Below the pieces are notes generated by a model. The model was not told the DNA's origin, searched no databases, and was given only the letters and a program-made list of their open reading frames with translations. DNA of 37,544 nucleotides, from assembly GCA_002409785.1 (NCBI GenBank), contig DHOX01000016.1, positions 10,509-48,052 of the forward strand. The letters run 5' to 3'. The number at the start of each line of letters is the position of its first letter. The stretch's first letter is position 1. The position numbers were made by a program, and so were the translations under genes. The DNA comes from Prevotella sp. UBA5379. Its GTDB lineage: Bacteria > Bacteroidota > Bacteroidia > Bacteroidales > Bacteroidaceae. Shown here piece by piece: positions 25,744-32,102 of this stretch.

Positions 25744-25757
25744 AATGAAAATGGCCT

Positions 25758-26207
25758 TCAGAATTCACTTCTGGGAGTGTCTGCTTCTTTTTCCTTGGCA
25801 GCATAAGCAACGGCATACATCCGGATTTGCTTGATCATGGCCACAAGTCCATTACTGCGGGTAGGGGATAAATGTTCCTTTAATCCGAGTCGATCTATAA
25901 AATAGAGTTTAGCCTCCATTATTTCCTTGGGGGTATGGCCACTAAGGACTCGTATCAGCAAGGCAATGATTCCCTTGACAATCAAAGCATCACTGTCAGC
26001 CGTAAAAAACAGTTTCCCATCCCTATAGTCGCATTGTAACCATACACGGCTCTGACATCCGTCAATCAGATTGCTATCATTCTTATATTGATCCTTCAAA
26101 GACTCCAGTTCACTGCCCATATCAATGAGCATCTGATATTTGTCCATCCAGTCTGTCAGATCAGCAAATTCCTCCAAGACCTCATCCTGAGCTTCATTAA
26201 TTGTCAT
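25758..26207 (-). CDS. sufE: SufE-family sulfur acceptor protein
   Basis: A 149-residue protein that accepts persulfide sulfur from a SufS-type cysteine desulfurase for Fe-S cluster assembly. The acceptor cysteine is C51 in LIDGCQSRVWL, the diagnostic motif. GIIALLIRVLSGHTPKEI and the helix HLSPTRSNGLVAMIKQI match the family. Its start codon overlaps the end of the upstream U32 gene by four bases (translational coupling). No other suf genes are in the window. The last eight or so residues are a variable tail. Confidence 0.95.
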   Translation of the reverse strand: MTINEAQDEVLEEFADLTDWMDKYQMLIDMGSELESLKDQYKNDSNLIDGCQSRVWLQCDYRDGKLFFTADSDALIVKGIIALLIRVLSGHTPKEIMEAKLYFIDRLGLKEHLSPTRSNGLVAMIKQIRMYAVAYAAKEKEADTPRSEF

Positions 26208-27472
26208 GATTCTATCTCCTTCATTTCTTGTACTTTCACCAGTTTAAATATTTTATCATGCGGACGGACTTTACCCTCCACCGGAATAGAGATTCTCCAG
26301 CCCTTCTCTGCCTTCTGGACAGGTTTAAGATCATAGCGGATCTCTTTACAGTCCAGACACATCACACCTGTCGTAGGACCTGTGATCAGCAACCGGTCTC
26401 CTAACCCGATCTCGGAAGCCTCGACGGCCACCTCAGCTACATTGAGTTTTGAGAAATACTTGGTGATCTTTCCTACCAACACCCTCTTTTCTGTGGCGAC
26501 TGAACCATAATACTTGTTCCATTCACCTAATTTCTGACCCAGATAATAGCCATCCCAGAATCCTCGGTTGAAAACCGTGCCCAACTGCTGATCCCATCTC
26601 TTCTTCTTTACTTCGGTAAAAGTGCCGTCAAGCACGCTCTGAACGGCTTCCTTGTAACATCTTACCACCGTATAAACGTATTCTGGGCCTCGCGCACGCC
26701 CTTCGATCTTAAAGACCCTGACTCCTGCATCCATCATCTGGTCCATAAAACGGATGGTTTTCAGATCTTTCGGACTCATGATATACTTATTGTCAATATC
26801 CAGTTGGTTTCCTGTCTGGTCATCCGTTACGGTATAAGAATGCCGGCATATCTGTACACACTCCCCACGATTGGCACTCCGATTAGCAAGTCCCAAACTC
26901 ATATAGCATTTCCCGCTCACCGCCATACATAGTGCCCCATGACAGAACATTTCGATACGTACCTGCTTTCCGCCCGGACCGCAGATATTACGCCTGATAA
27001 TCTCCTCATGGATGCGCTTCACCTGTTCGAGCTTCAGCTCCCGAGCCAGTACAGCAACATCAGCAAACTGGCTATAGAACTGTAATGCTTCCGTATTAGA
27101 AATATTCAGTTGGGTAGACAGATGAACTTCTTCACCTACACTGTTGCAATAACTCATCACGGCCACATCACTGGCTATAACAGCACTGACTCCAGCGGCC
27201 TTGGCTGCATCAACAATGGACTTCATCGTTTCCACATCCTCATCATAAATCACTGTATTGACCGTAAGATAGGTCTTCATTCCGTGCATCCGGCAGGTAG
27301 TGGCAATATCCTGCAAATCACTAAGATCAAAATGATTGGCTGAATGTGACCGCATATTCAATCTGCCAACACCAAAATATACGGAATCCGCCCCAGCCTG
27401 AATAGCCGCAGCCAGGCTTTCCCGAGAGCCCACAGGGGCCATGATTTCGAAATCTTCTGCTTTTGCGTTCAT
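26204..27472 (-). CDS. Peptidase U32 family protein (PrtC/TrhP-like)
   Basis: A 422-residue protein of family U32, which includes the P. gingivalis collagenase PrtC and the E. coli tRNA hydroxylation factor TrhP (YegQ) and rRNA hydroxylation factor RlhA. The signature is plain: EMFCHGALCMAVSGKCYMS (about residues 175-193), with further conserved cysteines in GECVQICRHSY. Being in an operon with a sulfur-transfer protein and an RNA methyltransferase supports an RNA modification role over proteolysis; that is inference. No signal peptide is seen, so it is cytoplasmic. The -7 element sits immediately before the ATG. Confidence 0.9.
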   Translation of the reverse strand: MNAKAEDFEIMAPVGSRESLAAAIQAGADSVYFGVGRLNMRSHSANHFDLSDLQDIATTCRMHGMKTYLTVNTVIYDEDVETMKSIVDAAKAAGVSAVIASDVAVMSYCNSVGEEVHLSTQLNISNTEALQFYSQFADVAVLARELKLEQVKRIHEEIIRRNICGPGGKQVRIEMFCHGALCMAVSGKCYMSLGLANRSANRGECVQICRHSYTVTDDQTGNQLDIDNKYIMSPKDLKTIRFMDQMMDAGVRVFKIEGRARGPEYVYTVVRCYKEAVQSVLDGTFTEVKKKRWDQQLGTVFNRGFWDGYYLGQKLGEWNKYYGSVATEKRVLVGKITKYFSKLNVAEVAVEASEIGLGDRLLITGPTTGVMCLDCKEIRYDLKPVQKAEKGWRISIPVEGKVRPHDKIFKLVKVQEMKEIES

Positions 27473-27477
27473 GCCTG

Positions 27478-27485
27478 CAAAGATA
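27478..27485 (-). promoter_or_regulatory. -7 element abutting the U32 gene start
   Basis: On the minus strand TATCTTTG ends at 27478, five bases before the ATG (27472), which predicts transcription starting at about the first base of the codon and hence a leaderless operon mRNA. No -33 TTTG is found at 19-21 bases. Confidence 0.6.
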
Positions 27486-27670
27486 CAAAATATCCTCGGA
27501 ATTCCTCACGGGAAGGCTAAGATTTAAAACTAATACAAAGTGGAAATTAGGGGCTGATACCAGCAGAAATGCTCTTCCTGCCTTGCCAAAGGAAAAGGAT
27601 TATATTCTTTTTCTGAAAAGAATTCCGCATTTTTATCGCAGAACACATCCCCTGTTGTTTTAATTTTTTG

Positions 27671-27678
27671 TATTTTTG
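27671..27678 (+). promoter_or_regulatory. -7 element in front of the C1-like lipoprotein gene
   Basis: TATTTTTG matches TAnnTTTG and ends nine bases before the ATG at 27688. It overlaps an in-frame TTG at 27676, which therefore cannot be the true start. Confidence 0.6.
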
Positions 27679-27687
27679 CCAATACTT

Positions 27688-28731
27688 ATGAGGAAATCCT
27701 TTTTTATCATCATCTTGGCTGCAGGGCTTGTCGTAACCGGCTGCCACAACCGGCAGCAAGTACTTCCTGCCGAATATCTCCAGACAGAAGTTCTTATTCC
27801 TACCGCTCATTCGAAAACGACCTGTAAAGACAGTCCGTCATGGGCTTATGCCATGCTGGCGACAATTGAATCAGAGCACTTGATAGAAGGTGACTCCGTC
27901 AATCTTTCCATATCTTTTCCCTTACGAATGCTGCTCTTGGAAGAGGCTCAGAAAAGTTATTTTACAAAGGGGCATTTTGAACCGTCCGTCCAGGGTATGG
28001 GTCCGATGGTGATCCATCTGATAGAAAAATACGGAACCGTACCGTATGATTCTTACCCTGATGAACAAAATCTCAATTACACCGTCATCTGCCGGTCTTT
28101 AGCAAATATTGCAAGGGAATGTGCCGGAAGACATACCGGCCTGAACCATATCCATCACTCTTTTAGTGAATCTCTTGACCGGTATATGGGCTTTCTTCCC
28201 GGCAAGGATGTATTCTTCCTCGGAGCTGAATATACAAAAGGCGAATTTGCACGGAGTGTATGTGCACCGGGGGAGTATATCTCGCTGACGAGTTTTACAC
28301 ACCATCCTTATCGGAAGCCCTTTACTCTTGAGATACCGGACAATGTCATGCAGGACAAGTTTTATAATCTCCCCATCCGTCAGTTACTCTCATCCATAGA
28401 GAAGGCTCTCCGGCATGGCCATCCCGTTTGCTGGGAAGGAGACATTACTAATCCGGACTTTAATGAAAAAGTGGGGATTTCGGGACAGGATATTTCTAAA
28501 TCGGCCTGCACGCCACGCAACCGGCAGAGAATGTTCGAACAACTCTTCACAACTGATGACCACGCCTTTGAACTCATCGGCATAGCCCATGATCCTGCCC
28601 GCCATGAATATTTTATTGCACGAGATCCACAGAGCCCGTATGCCAGTTCCCGGCCGGTCTATCTCAGCAGGAACTACCTGTATCTGTATACCATCGCCGT
28701 AACCATGAGCAAAACTGCATGCGGAATCTGA
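27688..28731 (+). CDS. Papain/bleomycin-hydrolase-like (C1B) lipoprotein lacking the catalytic Cys
   Basis: A 347-residue protein from ATG 27688. The signal peptide MRKSFFIIILAAGLVVTGC has a textbook lipobox (VTGC, Cys19), so it is an exported lipoprotein. Much of the rest follows the C1B cysteine peptidase pattern of Bacteroidota: YGTVPYDSYP, SLTSFTHHPY, the EGD segment in HPVCWEGDI and FTTDDHAFELIGIAHD. At the active site the usual Cys-Trp is Ser51-Trp52 (DSPSWAYA), a Cys occurring instead at 46; the His (H292 in TDDHAF) is kept; the usual Asn of NSWG is D313 in ARDPQS. It is therefore probably inactive as a cysteine peptidase, perhaps a binding protein or inhibitor, though divergent catalysis is not excluded. 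Its stop codon is almost joined to a CRP/FNR-type box. Confidence 0.8.
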   Translation: MRKSFFIIILAAGLVVTGCHNRQQVLPAEYLQTEVLIPTAHSKTTCKDSPSWAYAMLATIESEHLIEGDSVNLSISFPLRMLLLEEAQKSYFTKGHFEPSVQGMGPMVIHLIEKYGTVPYDSYPDEQNLNYTVICRSLANIARECAGRHTGLNHIHHSFSESLDRYMGFLPGKDVFFLGAEYTKGEFARSVCAPGEYISLTSFTHHPYRKPFTLEIPDNVMQDKFYNLPIRQLLSSIEKALRHGHPVCWEGDITNPDFNEKVGISGQDISKSACTPRNRQRMFEQLFTTDDHAFELIGIAHDPARHEYFIARDPQSPYASSRPVYLSRNYLYLYTIAVTMSKTACGI

Positions 28732-28732
28732 C

Positions 28733-28764
28733 TTGATCCAAGTCAAACACTTGACAAAAATCAA
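28733..28764 (+). promoter_or_regulatory. Two CRP/FNR-type boxes upstream of small-ORF unit A
   Basis: TTGAT-CCAA-GTCAA (28733-28746) and TTGAC-AAAA-ATCAA (28751-28764) each differ from the FNR-type palindrome TTGAT-N4-ATCAA at one base. Their centres are 18 bases apart. The second is centred 67.5 bases upstream of the first base of the -7 element at 28825, the same distance as the box of unit B. Confidence 0.6.
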
Positions 28765-28824
28765 AAAAACAACAGATAAATTCATTTTATGACTTAATTG
28801 TTATCGCACACAAAAAAGATTCCT

Positions 28825-28832
28825 TACCTTTG
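28825..28832 (+). promoter_or_regulatory. -7 element of small-ORF unit A
   Basis: TACCTTTG matches the consensus; the nearest TTG (28798-28800) is 24 bases upstream, longer than usual, which suits dependence on an activator. The leader (about 28838-28915) includes a 6-bp hairpin TACAGC-ACGA-GCTGTA (28867-28882) and becomes purine-rich towards the start codon. Confidence 0.65.
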
Positions 28833-28915
28833 CAACTGTTAAAAGAAACGTAATAAGTATATTGAATACAGCACGAGCTGTAGAATTAGAAAGATTGAAG
28901 AAAGGATAAAAGATT

Positions 28916-29002
28916 ATGGTAACATTATTTGCATTCGCTGTTGTAGCAATCATGATTGCACAGGCAATTAACACAAACCGCAAAATTGAAGCAAACAAGT
29001 AA
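28916..29002 (+). CDS. Small ORF A, 28-residue predicted single-span membrane peptide
   Basis: An ATG-started frame of 28 codons and a TAA, too short for ordinary gene finders. It begins MVTLFAFAVVAIMIAQAI, a hydrophobic stretch long enough to cross a membrane, and ends in a polar basic tail (NTNRKIEANK). It is enclosed in its own unit: boxes at 28733-28764, promoter at 28825, AAAGG about 12 bases before the ATG, and a strong terminator 40 bases after the stop. I do not recognise a family. The unit could equally act as a small RNA; translation is supported only by the hydrophobic-then-basic pattern and by the similar layout of unit B. Confidence 0.5.
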   Translation: MVTLFAFAVVAIMIAQAINTNRKIEANK

Positions 29003-29041
29003 TTGCGGTTTTCTGGTAGAAAATTCATTTTTAAAGATAAT

Positions 29042-29072
29042 AAAAGGCGGATTGATTTGATCCGCCTTTTTT
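29042..29072. terminator. Bidirectional terminator between small-ORF unit A and the phosphatase gene
   Basis: A perfect 11-bp stem AAAAGGCGGAT (29042-29052) / ATCCGCCTTTT (29060-29070), seven-base loop, with T runs on both strands. It ends unit A on the plus strand and the phosphatase on the minus strand. Confidence 0.9.
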
Positions 29073-29081
29073 GTTTCTCTT

Positions 29082-30386
29082 TCAATTGGCCTCTTTGATC
29101 TTTTGATCATAGGCATTCAACTTTTTCAGATAATATGCTCTGAAATCTTTCCAGTGATAATAGGGTGCTCTATCTGTCTTGATCGGCAGAGTAGCCTCAT
29201 TTTCATTGAAAAGGACCTTAAACAAGATATCCTTGTCTCCCACATAGCGGCGATAGAAAACAAACTGAATATTGCAAGCCATCGGGAAGATCTTGTAATC
29301 ACACCAGCCTTCTTCAGGAAGTTTCTCCAGATCAGATTCCTGAAGGCCAAAACCATCAAGGTCAAGGAGGCAAGTCAGCGGCATTACCATGGTATCATGG
29401 CCGAAACGCAGGGTTACTCCAGGATGTCTCAGCACGATACAACTATCAGCCTGATGAATAATATTCCGCAAGAGATTACGCTGCGAATAAGGCTGATTGC
29501 CGCCGTTCAGGGGACAAGCACCATAATTGATGTAATAGTAGGCATTGTTCAGCAACCAGTCATTGTAAATTTCATCATCATTGAAAAGATCATATAATGA
29601 AATGCTGTTGCGCAGGTCCGTGTCTTGAATGATCCCTGCAAGAGAGAACAGGTTCCGGTTCAAGCGTGAAGCATCTACGTGATGCTGCCAATAGTCATCA
29701 TCCTTGAAAATCTCACGCATCACACGGTCATAGTGATCATGCTTCTTCTGGAAGGCCTCCCAGACGGATTTAGTGTTTCCTGAATACCTCTGTTTGAATA
29801 AAGCCTCATCCGAAAAATTCATGTAATACATGTCATGCATACTGGCATCATGCCGTATCTGCAGCTGTGGATTCTCTATCAGGAGTTGCTGTAGCGCATT
29901 TTCCATAGAGAGAATGCAACGGATAACTATGGTGCTCTTCGCATCTACATTTGTCTTACCGGCAAAGATCTGTGGAAAGTTCTCATACATCCTCCGGGCT
30001 ATATTCTTGTGCTGCTGGGCGCCTAATAAGGTAAGTTCACCTTCTCGATTTCTGGCTTCATTACGAATGATTCCAAGTTTCTTCAGCAGTTCTTCGCCCT
30101 TAGGAGTCAGTTCATTCAGACTATCCGCCTTCAACAAAGTGAAGTATGGCCAGTCATAAGCTGCGTCACCTATCAGATAACGGCTGCCGTGCCGGCCATA
30201 ATGACTGAGATAAAAGGGCTTATAGCCTGCCGGAGCCGGCGTGTAGGTCTTCTGCCGGGGCCCTGGATAGTCATAATAATTACTGGCCGACATACACCGG
30301 TTAATTTTCAAATCCTTCCGTGCCTGCTGCGCATTCAGCGTCAAGGCAAAGCAAAGGACTAACATGAATGATGCAAATTTCTTCAT
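29082..30386 (-). CDS. Histidine acid phosphatase/phytase (MINPP-like), secreted
   Basis: A 434-residue exported enzyme of the two-domain histidine phosphatase superfamily. A type I signal peptide (MKKFASFMLVLCFALTLNAQ) targets it to the periplasm or beyond. The catalytic motif RHGSR (residues 65-69; H66 is the phosphorylated nucleophile) and a later GHDT motif, matching the proton-donor HD of phytases, are present. Bacteroidota relatives include inositol polyphosphate phosphatases, but substrate choice cannot be decided here. No consensus promoter is clear upstream; an 8-bp inverted repeat lies at 30480-30503. The gene sits between the two small-ORF units and faces unit A. Confidence 0.88.
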   Translation of the reverse strand: MKKFASFMLVLCFALTLNAQQARKDLKINRCMSASNYYDYPGPRQKTYTPAPAGYKPFYLSHYGRHGSRYLIGDAAYDWPYFTLLKADSLNELTPKGEELLKKLGIIRNEARNREGELTLLGAQQHKNIARRMYENFPQIFAGKTNVDAKSTIVIRCILSMENALQQLLIENPQLQIRHDASMHDMYYMNFSDEALFKQRYSGNTKSVWEAFQKKHDHYDRVMREIFKDDDYWQHHVDASRLNRNLFSLAGIIQDTDLRNSISLYDLFNDDEIYNDWLLNNAYYYINYGACPLNGGNQPYSQRNLLRNIIHQADSCIVLRHPGVTLRFGHDTMVMPLTCLLDLDGFGLQESDLEKLPEEGWCDYKIFPMACNIQFVFYRRYVGDKDILFKVLFNENEATLPIKTDRAPYYHWKDFRAYYLKKLNAYDQKIKEAN

Positions 30387-30479
30387 AAAATAAAATATAT
30401 AAAACAGTATTACTGATCAATCACTACCTTAAATGTTCCCCGAAATTGCTTCTTTCCTGATCAGAAGCTGATTACTTCT

Positions 30480-30503
30480 CGATTTTCATTACTTTGAAAA
30501 TCG
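30480..30503. promoter_or_regulatory. Inverted repeat upstream of the phosphatase gene
   Basis: CGATTTTC (30480-30487) and GAAAATCG (30496-30503) form a perfect 8-base inverted repeat with an eight-base spacer, about 95-115 bases before the phosphatase start. It lacks a T tract and could be an operator. In the surrounding ORF-free segment 30387-30736 I also see a 12-base palindrome TCAGAATTCTGA (30610-30621) and the box of unit B, and nothing else. Confidence 0.4.
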
Positions 30504-30685
30504 GGCTTGATATAACTGTCTTATGGTCAAGTCACCCTGAATTTACAAGTCAGATGATCATGAATAGAACTGCAACTTCCCTACTCCTGACAAAGTTAAT
30601 AATTTCTATTCAGAATTCTGAGTTTAATCCTTTAATTTCTATCAATTTCATGCTGAAAAGCATATTGTGCACGTACACATAGCAT

Positions 30686-30699
30686 TTGATATAGGTCAA
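30686..30699 (+). promoter_or_regulatory. CRP/FNR-type box upstream of small-ORF unit B
   Basis: TTGAT-ATAG-GTCAA differs from TTGAT-N4-ATCAA at one base. Its centre (30692.5) is 67.5 bases upstream of the first base of the -7 element at 30760, exactly as in unit A. With transcription starting about 14 bases after that base, the centre would be near -81, a spacing compatible with class I activation. Confidence 0.6.
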
Positions 30700-30736
30700 G
30701 AAAGAACTCTTTAACCTGTTTTTATCCTCCCAATTC

Positions 30737-30767
30737 TTGCTGGAGATGTAAAATCACACTATATTTG
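30737..30767 (+). promoter_or_regulatory. Promoter of small-ORF unit B
   Basis: TTG (30737-30739), 20 bases, TATATTTG (30760-30767), a good Bacteroidota consensus. The transcript would run from about 30774 to the terminator at 31289, roughly 515 bases. Confidence 0.75.
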
Positions 30768-30801
30768 CAACGTCGTTCAGAAACAAGAACATTAAGATAA
30801 G

Positions 30802-31135
30802 AAGGTAAAAGATTGTATGACAGGTCAAGAGGTGTTGGCAAAGGTAAGAGAGATTGCATAGAAGGACGACAGGTAGAAAGTTAAGGTAGAAAAGATTAAA
30901 GGATAAGTGAGAGAAAAAGGGTATTAGTAAGGTAAATGAAAGAGATTGTAAGCAAGGAAGAAGAAGGTATTAGTAAGGTAATGAAGAAAGATTGTGAGTA
31001 AGGTCAAAGGTATTGGTTAAGGTAATAAAGAAGGTTGCGAGTAAGGTAACATGGTCGTCGGTGGAAAAGAAACGACAAGAAAAGGATAACAGAATTTCTC
31101 AATAGGTTACTAGGAAAGGTAAGAGAAAGGATTGT
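30802..31135 (+). repeat. C-poor degenerate tandem repeats (AAGGTAA...GATTGT) in the leader of unit B
   Basis: AAGGTAA or a one-base variant starts at 30802, 30841, 30883, 30929, 30975, 31019, 31043 and 31116; in all but the copy at 31043 it is followed within 2-8 bases by GATTGT or a close variant. The copies at 30929, 30975 and 31019 have a 44-46-base period and share a preceding GGTATTAGT or GGTATTGGT. In 30901-31020 there are only two C against about 38 G. Tiny ORFs start next to several copies: 30817-30861 (14 residues), 30936-31001 (21 residues), 31051-31089 (12 residues), and small ORF B after the last copy. The segment may be a multi-initiation leader, an unstructured protein-binding RNA or a decayed duplication. 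Confidence 0.75.
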
Positions 31136-31138
31136 ACA

Positions 31139-31216
31139 ATGAGTATGACAGTAATGATTGCCTGGGCTGCAGCAATTGCAACCACAGGCTACGTGATGGA
31201 GAACTTGAAAAAATAG
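31139..31216 (+). CDS. Small ORF B, 25-residue predicted single-span membrane peptide
   Basis: An ATG-started frame of 25 codons and a TAG. It begins MSMTVMIAWAAAIATTGYV, hydrophobic, and ends MENLKK, polar and basic, the same plan as small ORF A without clear residue identity. AAGGTAA (31116-31122) and AAAGGATTG precede the ATG. It is the last and longest ORF of a unit with its own promoter (30737) and terminator (31263). I know of no family; a small RNA function for the whole transcript is an alternative. Confidence 0.5.
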   Translation: MSMTVMIAWAAAIATTGYVMENLKK

Positions 31217-31262
31217 TTCCAGTCATTCGTAAGTTATGAAAAATTTGAGATACAGTATAAGT

Positions 31263-31289
31263 AACGCGCGACGCTTGCCGCGCGTTTTT
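31263..31289 (+). terminator. Intrinsic terminator of small-ORF unit B
   Basis: AACGCGCG (31263-31270) pairs with CGCGCGTT (31279-31286) across an eight-base loop, followed by the rest of a T5 run. Confidence 0.85.
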
Positions 31290-31361
31290 CGTTTCTATCT
31301 CCATAGTGAATCTTAAAGGGTATAAAAAATGATCTTTTCTCCTTGAAAAAGTCATTTTTAT

Positions 31362-31392
31362 TTTGCTATTCATCGTCTTTTTACTATTTTTG
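31362..31392 (+). promoter_or_regulatory. Promoter of the 31450 gene and rpoN
   Basis: TTTG (31362-31365), 19 bases, TATTTTTG (31385-31392), an exact Bacteroidota consensus; the predicted start is near 31398, about 50 bases before the first ATG. Confidence 0.85.
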
Positions 31393-31449
31393 CAATAGAC
31401 AACAATCGGTCTGAAGGACGATTCCAGTTGAACATTAATCGATAAAAAT

Positions 31450-32097
31450 ATGGCAAAAAATCCTTTATGGTCTGACGAATACTGGCTGTTGCTGATGCAA
31501 CTCTATCTCAAGAAACCAGTAGGCATAAAACCTCTCTATTCAAAAGGACTGGTAGACTTGAGCCTGGATTTACATATTCCTCCCCGCTATCTCCATGAAC
31601 AGATGACCCGCCTGCAACTGCTGGATATACCTCATATCGAGAAGTTGTGGAAAATCTATGGGAAAAATCCCAGAAAACTCTCACATGAGACAAAACTCCT
31701 CAGGGAAATGGATGGTTTCAATCATGCTGAAAAATTCTACCAAGGCGTAGAAGTCAGGGAATCATTCGAAAAACTTTTCAAGCCTCTGGAGGAAAATGCG
31801 GATCTCACCCCGGTCAAACTGATCCTTATCCTCAATCTCTATTTCCACCTCACGCCTTTTACTATGGTAGCGGAAACACCAGAAATCATCGAACTCGGCA
31901 AACTTATACAAGTTTCGCCAAGATTCGTCGTAGAGGTCATGAACATCTTTCAATATTGTGATCCCTGCCTCAAGAATGAGGGCGCCATCACTGATCCTCT
32001 TGTCGGACCTTGCCAGAAAATATGGCAGCACTATGGCAACGGAGAAATGAAAATGCTCTCTGGTCTGGCAGAACAACTAACATCTTATTTTCAGTAA
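31450..32097 (+). CDS. Uncharacterised 215-residue protein encoded just upstream of rpoN
   Basis: I do not recognise a characterised family. The protein is soluble, without signal peptide or membrane span, and rich in predicted helix. Features: an aromatic N-terminus (NPLWSDEYWLLLMQLYLKKP), a helix-turn-helix-like segment (LVDLSLDLHIPPRYLHEQMTRL, in two blocks), and a second similar layout later (IELGKLIQVSPRFVVEVMNIF), suggesting two related helical modules. A pair of cysteines (CDPC, about residues 175-178) lies near the C-terminus. It shares a promoter with rpoN and ends five bases before it, so the two are probably co-translated and functionally linked; this is inference. Confidence 0.85.
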   Translation: MAKNPLWSDEYWLLLMQLYLKKPVGIKPLYSKGLVDLSLDLHIPPRYLHEQMTRLQLLDIPHIEKLWKIYGKNPRKLSHETKLLREMDGFNHAEKFYQGVEVRESFEKLFKPLEENADLTPVKLILILNLYFHLTPFTMVAETPEIIELGKLIQVSPRFVVEVMNIFQYCDPCLKNEGAITDPLVGPCQKIWQHYGNGEMKMLSGLAEQLTSYFQ

Positions 32098-32102
32098 AAT
32101 AT

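Noticed and set aside
32010..32102. A 31-codon upstream extension of rpoN
   Set aside because: It would overlap the 31450 gene, and the sigma-54 family N-terminus begins at the ATG at 32103.
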